NCBI GenBank assembly: GCA_022842225.1
Contig: JALHPX010000077.1
Coordinates: 2,874-9,788 of the forward strand
DNA: 6,915 nucleotides
DNA from: a bacterium
GTDB lineage: Bacteria; Bdellovibrionota; FAC87; UBA2466
Direction of reading: 5' to 3'
Positions within the stretch are counted from its first letter, which is position 1, and each line of letters opens with the position of its first letter. Below, piece after piece: positions 1-5,238 of the stretch. The translations under genes and the position numbers were made by a program. A model generated the notes under the pieces. It saw only the letters and a list, made by a program, of their open reading frames with translations, ran no database searches and was not told the DNA's origin.

Positions 1-1
1 A

Positions 2-1231
2 TTCCGCTGGGATCTAGCACCGATCACAGCCAATACGAAAAGCGCTGGCTACGATTTTCACTTCGATAAGATGGACCCGACGAATGTTCCCAACCGCGCG
101 ATCGCGGAAGTGCCCGCGCGTCCGGCAAGCGGTGGCGAGGGAGTCGATTTGATCGCCGAGTCTTGGGGTGTGGGAATGGGCACCTACCAATTGGGGAACT
201 TCCCCTTTCACCCGAGCCTAGATGCGGGTTTTGCCGAATGGAACGGAAAATTCCGCGACACACTTCGCCGAGCGGAAAACAAATGGGGCATCGAGAGCCC
301 CACTCCGGCGGAGATGGCGGCTAGACTTGCTGGCTCGGAAGATATTTTTGCGGCGGGTCTTAAAGGCCCCATGTACTCGGTGAACTTCGTCACCTCTCAC
401 GACGGCTTCACGATGAAAGATTTGGTTTCGTACAATCACAAAGTAAATGACCAGCCGTATCCCTACGGCCCGACCGACGGTGGCGAAGAACAAAATATCT
501 CCTGGGATCACTCAGAGCCCGGCGACACGGTGGCAGAACGGGAGTCCCGGCAACGCCAGGGCGCGCGCAACTTCATGGCAATGACTTTACTTGCCTATGG
601 CGGCGTGCCGATGCTGGCGGCCGGAGATGAAGTACTGCGCTCGCAGAATGGCAACAATAACGCCTATCGCATTGATTCAATTGGCAACTATTTCCCGTGG
701 CCCAAAAAAGCCACGACTCTCACGGAAGCCATCGCTGTCGTCGATAAAAATCCATTCTTTACAACGGTGAAAAACCTCATTGCATTCAGGAAAGCGCACG
801 ACAGCTTCCGCCCATTGCGCTACGCGACGGGCAGGGATGCCGATGGCAATGGCTTACGCGATTTAAGCTGGTATCAGGCCAATGGCCGCTCGGCTGAAGA
901 TCGAGATTTGCCGGATAGTGAAAAAGGCTACATGAGCGATGCATGGACGGGATTTCTGGGAATGCGGATCGACGCCGAGGAGCATGGCGAAAAAGGGATT
1001 CGGTCGATTTATGTCGCGTACAACTGGTCGCATCGAAGCATCCGCATGAAGCTACCGCCGGCGGCACTTGGAAAAAATTGGTACTGGCAGGGCGATACCG
1101 ACGCACGCTTTGAAAAGACCGGCAATTTCATGGCTCCTGGTCATGAGACGACCATCGAGTCGCAGGTGCCCGAGTACGAATCGCTCTATCCAATGAAGGG
1201 GCGGTCGGTGGCGATTTTTGTGGAAAAATAG
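2..1231 (+). CDS. Isoamylase-type glycogen/starch debranching enzyme (GH13), 5'-truncated by window edge
   Basis: This is the C-terminal 409 codons of a glycoside hydrolase that cleaves alpha-1,6 branch points in glycogen or amylopectin. The frame is open back to base 2, before the first ATG at 71, so the true start lies outside the window. The GH13 catalytic triad is visible: nucleophile Asp in FRWD (codon 11-13), acid/base Glu in LIAESW (158-160), and transition-state Asp in SHDGF (401-403). Other family blocks are YQLGNFP, WPYGP-like PYPYGPTDGG, AAGDEVLR, GNNNAY and LIAFRKAH, followed by a C-terminal beta domain with SIYVAYNW. From memory of the family, these blocks match the secreted Pseudomonas isoamylase better than cytoplasmic GlgX. 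The visible part has no cysteine, which fits an exported enzyme, but the signal-peptide region is missing. No other glycogen gene is visible. No clear terminator follows the stop; alkB starts 38 bases downstream and may be co-transcribed. Being a GlgX/TreX-type enzyme is the alternative. Confidence 0.9.
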   Translation, partial: FRWDLAPITANTKSAGYDFHFDKMDPTNVPNRAIAEVPARPASGGEGVDLIAESWGVGMGTYQLGNFPFHPSLDAGFAEWNGKFRDTLRRAENKWGIESPTPAEMAARLAGSEDIFAAGLKGPMYSVNFVTSHDGFTMKDLVSYNHKVNDQPYPYGPTDGGEEQNISWDHSEPGDTVAERESRQRQGARNFMAMTLLAYGGVPMLAAGDEVLRSQNGNNNAYRIDSIGNYFPWPKKATTLTEAIAVVDKNPFFTTVKNLIAFRKAHDSFRPLRYATGRDADGNGLRDLSWYQANGRSAEDRDLPDSEKGYMSDAWTGFLGMRIDAEEHGEKGIRSIYVAYNWSHRSIRMKLPPAALGKNWYWQGDTDARFEKTGNFMAPGHETTIESQVPEYESLYPMKGRSVAIFVEK

Positions 1232-1269
1232 CCATTGATCTTGGCGTGAAAAAAACCTAATCGTTGGCC

Positions 1270-2109
1270 ATGTCCGCTGGCCACAGCCACAATCGTCTTC
1301 GCCCACCTAGCGGCCTTTTCTATCAGCCGGGATTTGTGTCTAGCGCCGAAAAGAAGTCAATTTTGGACTACATAGCGTCGATTCATCCAATCTGGGAGCA
1401 GCGGTACTCCGCTTCGAACCCGCCGCCGGAAGGCGATAATCAACGCTGGCTACTACGTCCGGTATATTGGTTGGGTAATTGGCAGTTTGCTTGTTTGGGG
1501 TATTACCACCCTCCCCGCGGACTCAAAGAGCGCTCGGTACGGGCCGAACCCTTTCCGCCCGTCCTGCGCCAGCTTTGCGATCGTATTGAGCTATTAGCCC
1601 GGCGAATTTTTCCCAAGGCAGATGTGCCGGCGGGATGGAAACTTAATACCTGTTTGATTAACTACTACGGCAGCAAGAAGATCGACGGCAAATGGATCGA
1701 CTGCGCGCGCGTGGGGGAGCACCGCGATTTTGAACCCGGACCAGTGGCATCGCTATCATTTGGCGAACGTGCGCTGTTTCAGTTTGTTCACAGCACGGGC
1801 AGACAATCTGTTCCCACTGTTGATTTCCAACAGTGGCTAGAAGATCGAAGTGTGCAGCTTTTTGGTGGCAAGACTTGTAAAGAGGCGCTCTTTCACCGCG
1901 TGCAGAGAGTCGACGATAAAAACAAAACTCGCTTTGAGATTGGCGTTCCGGAGTTTGAAACCCGTCGAATCAATTTTACGTTCCGCTACGTACCTGAATC
2001 GGACTGGGTCGACTTTAAAGATCTTGCTAGCGACAAACGCACTGACATTCTACCCTACGTCAAAGAACTCTCGGAGCGATCACCCTTCTTTAAATCCCTG
2101 TTGCCTTAA
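1270..2109 (+). CDS. alkB: AlkB-family Fe(II)/2-oxoglutarate-dependent dioxygenase
   Basis: Predicted 279-residue cytoplasmic enzyme that would oxidatively remove alkyl groups from nucleic acids (for example 1-methyladenine and 3-methylcytosine), using Fe(II), O2 and 2-oxoglutarate. The metal ligands are visible: H151 and D153 in GEHRDFE, and distal H209 in LFHRVQ. The 2-oxoglutarate-binding arginines are R233 and R239 in RRINFTFR, with the same six-residue spacing as R204/R210 of E. coli AlkB. LNTCLINYY (about 128-136) and SLSFGERALFQF follow the AlkB core order. At 279 residues it is longer than E. coli AlkB (216), with a longer N-terminal half and about 40 residues after the last Arg. An in-frame stop at 1258 limits the start to TTG 1264 or ATG 1270; I chose ATG. 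No Shine-Dalgarno is visible. The 3' end overlaps the convergent kef gene by four bases. The family is firm; substrate (DNA, RNA or protein) is inferred. Confidence 0.88.
   Translation: MSAGHSHNRLRPPSGLFYQPGFVSSAEKKSILDYIASIHPIWEQRYSASNPPPEGDNQRWLLRPVYWLGNWQFACLGYYHPPRGLKERSVRAEPFPPVLRQLCDRIELLARRIFPKADVPAGWKLNTCLINYYGSKKIDGKWIDCARVGEHRDFEPGPVASLSFGERALFQFVHSTGRQSVPTVDFQQWLEDRSVQLFGGKTCKEALFHRVQRVDDKNKTRFEIGVPEFETRRINFTFRYVPESDWVDFKDLASDKRTDILPYVKELSERSPFFKSLLP
1814..1836. repeat. Perfect 9-bp inverted repeat (hairpin) inside alkB
   Basis: CCACTGTTG (1814-1822) and CAACAGTGG (1828-1836) are exact reverse complements separated by five bases. The hairpin lies in coding sequence between the HxD motif and the distal His of AlkB. 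No T-tract follows, so it is not a typical terminator. It may be chance: one such repeat is not surprising in a window of this size. Confidence 0.5.
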
Positions 2110-3875
2110 TTTTCGCGCTTATCCTTACGCAAGAGATCCGCTAGTTGCTCGACAGATTGCTTAGAGAGCTTGATGAGGTGCTTTTCGTCGCCCAGATGCG
2201 CACGCTGTTCTTGCAGCGTCTTCTCGTCGTGTTTGCGAAAGGTCTGAATAATATTGGCTGCCTTTGAGGTTTCAAAACCCAGAGCCACCAGCGTCGTCTC
2301 CGCCATCTCGAAGCTGGTGCCGAGCGTTTCGCGGAAAACATCTTCAATACCTAGATTATAGAGCTCAAAGGCATGCGTCCGATTGCGAGCACGCGCAATG
2401 ATGCGAAGGCCAGGGAACTTCTCCTTCACCATTCGGGCCACGCGCAGCGAACTTTCGACGTCATCCACCGCCAAGATAAAGAGCTTGGCATTTTTCGCGC
2501 CCGCGATTTCCAAGAGGTCGAGTCGAGACGCATCCCCATAGTAAGTCTCCGCGCCAAAACGCCGCACCATCTGCACTTGATCGGGATCAAGCTCCAGAGC
2601 GGTGTAGGGAATCTCATAAATACGCAGAATACGACCCACGATCTGCCCGACCCGTCCAAAACCTGCCAGAATCACCTGTGGTTGCTCCGTCGGCAAAGTA
2701 TCGAACTTTTTGGCGCCCCTGCTTGAGACCCGGACCGCCCACTGATCGCGGATGAAATAGAAGATAGGACTTGCGACCATCGACAGCGCCACACTCAGCG
2801 TGAGAGTTTGCGCGGAATTGGGATCAATAACATGGAGTTTCTCAACCACTCCTAAGACTACAAACGCAAACTCACCGCCCATGCACAGGACCTGTGCCAG
2901 CGAACTCGCTGCAGCACCATGCGTTTTGGAAAACCGAGCCATCACATAAATCACGGCAAACTTGATGAACATCCAACCCGCAGTGAGCGAAAACACAAAA
3001 ACGGGGCGAGAAAGAAGATCGCCGTAATCAATGCTCATCCCGACTGCCATGAAGAAGAGCCCTAGCAACAATCCCTTAAACGGTTCGAGATCTGTCTCCA
3101 GCTCATGACGAAACTCCGAGTCCGACAACAGGATTCCGGCGAGAAAAGTTCCCAGTGCCATCGATAGTCCAACACTTTCCATCAAGACAGCGGCGCCTAA
3201 GACGACGAGCAATGCTGCCGCTAAAAACACTTCCCGGATCCGTGCGGAAGCTGCAAACCGCAGCCAGGGGCGCAACAAATAGCGACCAGCTCCGACCGCA
3301 ACGCCTAGAATCGCAAATTGGAACAATGCCTTTTTCCAATCAAACGCCGCCCCCGGATTATCCGGCGAAAGCAAGGGCACTATGGTGAGCAGCGGAATGG
3401 CAGCTAAATCTTGAAATAGCAAAACGGCAAACGCCGTTCGCCCGAAATTTGTGTTGAGCTGATTGCGTTCGGATAAAACTTGGAGACTCAGCGCCGTAGA
3501 CGAGAGACTGAGCATCACGCCCGCGAGGATCGATTCCGTCCACCCCACTCCGAGAGCGCGGCCACCCAATGCAAGGATCACAGTAGTGACTGAAACTTGT
3601 AACGCACCAAAACCAAAAACCTGATTACGCATTGCCCAAAGGCGGGACGGCTTGAGTTCGAGCCCAATGACAAAGAGCAGAAACACGACGCCGAGCTCCG
3701 CAAATCGCATCATACTTGGTGCGTCGTAGAGGATAGAAAATCCAGAAGGTCCTAATAGAGAACCAATCAACAAGTAGCCCAGGACCGCGCCCAGTCCGGC
3801 TCTCTGAAAAAGGGGCACCACTAAAACAGCGGAAAAAAGAAGCAGGAGAATAAGACTCAAGAGGTGGTGATCCAT
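2106..3875 (-). CDS. kefC: KefB/KefC-type monovalent cation:proton antiporter (CPA2) with RCK domain
   Basis: Inner-membrane antiporter of 589 residues, expected to release K+ in exchange for H+ and so acidify the cytoplasm under electrophile stress. Residues 1-376 form about 12 membrane helices with the conserved FQDLAAIP (D156) and the Kef regulatory loop HELETDLEPFKGLLLG (257-272) followed by FFMAVGMSID. This loop reads closer to KefC than KefB from memory. CMGGEFAFVV is at 331-340. Residues about 399-515 form a TrkA-N/RCK Rossmann domain: GFGRVG (405-410), acidic E428 ending the second strand, YYGDASRLDLLE and IIARARN. A charged tail ends in KDKREN. Length matches E. coli KefC (about 620). 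The ATG at 3875 has AAGGA seven bases upstream. The gene diverges from the GT9 gene and converges on alkB. No KefF-like partner is visible. The B-versus-C assignment and glutathione gating are inferred. Confidence 0.92.
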   Translation of the reverse strand: MDHHLLSLILLLLFSAVLVVPLFQRAGLGAVLGYLLIGSLLGPSGFSILYDAPSMMRFAELGVVFLLFVIGLELKPSRLWAMRNQVFGFGALQVSVTTVILALGGRALGVGWTESILAGVMLSLSSTALSLQVLSERNQLNTNFGRTAFAVLLFQDLAAIPLLTIVPLLSPDNPGAAFDWKKALFQFAILGVAVGAGRYLLRPWLRFAASARIREVFLAAALLVVLGAAVLMESVGLSMALGTFLAGILLSDSEFRHELETDLEPFKGLLLGLFFMAVGMSIDYGDLLSRPVFVFSLTAGWMFIKFAVIYVMARFSKTHGAAASSLAQVLCMGGEFAFVVLGVVEKLHVIDPNSAQTLTLSVALSMVASPIFYFIRDQWAVRVSSRGAKKFDTLPTEQPQVILAGFGRVGQIVGRILRIYEIPYTALELDPDQVQMVRRFGAETYYGDASRLDLLEIAGAKNAKLFILAVDDVESSLRVARMVKEKFPGLRIIARARNRTHAFELYNLGIEDVFRETLGTSFEMAETTLVALGFETSKAANIIQTFRKHDEKTLQEQRAHLGDEKHLIKLSKQSVEQLADLLRKDKREN

Positions 3876-3882
3876 TTAACGT

Positions 3883-3887
3883 TCCTT
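3883..3887 (-). promoter_or_regulatory. Ribosome binding site of the kef gene
   Basis: Read on the minus strand this is AAGGA, separated from the ATG at 3875 by seven bases. It is the clearest Shine-Dalgarno near any complete gene here and fixes the kef start. Confidence 0.75.
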
Positions 3888-3896
3888 AAGTAGAGC

Positions 3897-3924
3897 AGTT
3901 TACTTTTTTCCGCTCGCATCTCAA
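3897..3924 (-). promoter_or_regulatory. Putative sigma-70-type promoter for kef
   Basis: On the minus strand TTGAGA (3919-3924) and TAAACT (3897-3902) are spaced by 16 bases and resemble -35 and -10 boxes. Transcription would begin near 3890, giving a leader of about 15 bases that still contains the ribosome binding site. It was found by eye only; the short divergent gap must hold a kef promoter somewhere. Confidence 0.4.
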
Positions 3925-3927
3925 AAT
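3899..3927 (+). promoter_or_regulatory. Putative sigma-70-type promoter for the GT9 operon
   Basis: TTTACT (3899-3904) and CAAAAT (3922-3927) are spaced by 17 bases, each matching four of six consensus positions. Transcription would start at about 3934, which is the annotated ATG itself, so the message would be leaderless or a later start would be used. Both boxes overlap those proposed for the divergent kef promoter. Weak evidence. Confidence 0.3.
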
Positions 3928-3933
3928 ACACGC

Positions 3934-5238
3934 ATGACTCAATCGACGATGCGGAGGCTCGAAAAGTGGGCGGGAATTCCCACTTGCGCATTACTCACCA
4001 TGGTGAGGTCTTTGACCTCCCGCTCTCATCGTTCCGCTCGCCCAAAAAAAATTCTGTTGCTCAAGCTAATCGAACAAGGCGCTAGCGTGTTGGCCTATAG
4101 TGCTATCGAAACGGCGATTCGAAAAGTAGGTAAACAGAATGTTTATTTCTGGGTGTTCGAAGAAAATCGGGCCATCGTCAGTTTATTGGGCCTTATTCCA
4201 GAGGAAAACCTCTTAATTCTCTCTCATAAGAGTTTGGGCGCCTTTATCCGAACTCTCGTCAGCAATCTGTGGAAAATCAGGCGCGCAAAGATTGATACAG
4301 TGATTGATATGGAGTTTTATTCGCGTGCAAGTGCGATTCTCTCCTATCTAACTGGAGCGCGGACTCGAGTCGGATTGCACCGTTTTACGAACGAAGCGCC
4401 CTATAGAGGAAATCTCTTCACGCACCGAGTGCTCTACAACCCGTTCCTCCACACCTCCAAAGCCTACTTGCAGCTGGTCTTGTGTGCGTTTGAAGAAAAT
4501 CCGAGCCAGCCCGCCGGCAAAATTCCGATGGCGGATCTTCACGTGGAGAATCCCAAGTTTGTACCGACGCCGACAGAAATCGCGCGAGTCGAATCCCTGA
4601 TTCGTCAGGAGCTGGGGCCACAGGCCAATGGCGCGGGACGTTGGCTTTTTTTGCTCAATCCCAACGCCAGTGATTTGCTGCCTATTCGTAAGTGGCCGAC
4701 GGAAAATTTCCTAGCGCTAACTAAGCGCATCCTCGGTGAATTTGAAGATAGCTATGTATTGCTCACCGGCGCGCCTTCGGAACGGCTGGTGGTGGAGGGG
4801 ATAGCAGCACTCATCTCCAATCCTCGCTGTGCTAGCGTGGCCGGCAAGACCAGCTTGCGTGAGCTCTTTGCGCTTTATTCCGTGAGTGACATCTTGGTCA
4901 CAAACGATAGCGGACCAGGTCACTTTGCCTCTATGACAAACGTTGATTCTATCGTCCTATTTGGACCCGAGACGCCCGCACTTTTTGGCCCGCAAGGAGA
5001 GAGCAGTCACGCGGTTTGGAATCAGCTGGGGTGCAGCCCCTGCGTGAGCCCCACCAATCACCGATTGTCCCCCTGCGACGATGCAGTATGCATGAAGAGC
5101 ATCACCGTTGCGCAGGTTTGGTCGATCCTGGAAAACAAATTAAAGAGTAGACAGCGCAAGGCCGAGCCGTATTTTATCGACCTTTCGTTGCCAGAGTATT
5201 CAATTAACCCAAATCCAACACAGCCCGTACTACAATGA
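3934..5238 (+). CDS. Glycosyltransferase family 9 (heptosyltransferase-like) protein
   Basis: Predicted GT-B glycosyltransferase of 434 residues, cytoplasmic or membrane-associated, likely adding a sugar to lipopolysaccharide core or another surface glycan. The N-terminal half starts with KKILLLKLIEQGASVLAY (38-55). The C-terminal half has LNPNASDLLPIRKWP (241-255), LLTGAPSE (277-284) and the strong GT9 donor-site signature VTNDSGPGHFASMTN (322-336), then LFGPETPALFGP. Four cysteines follow (367, 370, 381, 386) in a C-x2-C-x10-C-x4-C pattern. The usual WaaC/WaaF N-terminal GD, with its catalytic Asp, is replaced here by EQGA, so donor and acceptor may differ from heptose and LPS. The ATG at 3934 is the first after an in-frame stop at 3877, but it has no Shine-Dalgarno; ATGs at 3949 and 4000 are alternatives, and the conserved domain begins only near residue 38. 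The stop overlaps the next start as ATGA, implying translational coupling. Confidence 0.85.
   Translation: MTQSTMRRLEKWAGIPTCALLTMVRSLTSRSHRSARPKKILLLKLIEQGASVLAYSAIETAIRKVGKQNVYFWVFEENRAIVSLLGLIPEENLLILSHKSLGAFIRTLVSNLWKIRRAKIDTVIDMEFYSRASAILSYLTGARTRVGLHRFTNEAPYRGNLFTHRVLYNPFLHTSKAYLQLVLCAFEENPSQPAGKIPMADLHVENPKFVPTPTEIARVESLIRQELGPQANGAGRWLFLLNPNASDLLPIRKWPTENFLALTKRILGEFEDSYVLLTGAPSERLVVEGIAALISNPRCASVAGKTSLRELFALYSVSDILVTNDSGPGHFASMTNVDSIVLFGPETPALFGPQGESSHAVWNQLGCSPCVSPTNHRLSPCDDAVCMKSITVAQVWSILENKLKSRQRKAEPYFIDLSLPEYSINPNPTQPVLQ
3964..4019. repeat. Two consecutive short hairpins at the start of the GT9 gene
   Basis: AAGTGGG (3964-3970) pairs exactly with CCCACTT (3979-3985) across eight bases; GAGGTC (4005-4010) pairs exactly with GACCTC (4014-4019) across three bases. 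They flank the alternative in-frame ATG at 4000. Neither has a following T-run. They could affect start choice or mRNA stability, or be chance. Confidence 0.4.

Noticed and set aside
218..511. 97-codon minus-strand open frame inside the isoamylase gene
   Set aside because: The plus strand carries the GH13 catalytic residues in this stretch; the antisense product shows no family feature.
1235..1261. Possible promoter TTGATC ... CCTAAT before alkB
   Set aside because: The spacer is only 15 bases and the -10 match is poor; co-transcription with the isoamylase gene is equally likely.
3423..3438. AACGGC/GCCGTT hairpin with a four-base loop
   Set aside because: A six-base stem inside the kef coding region is expected by chance and has no T-tract.
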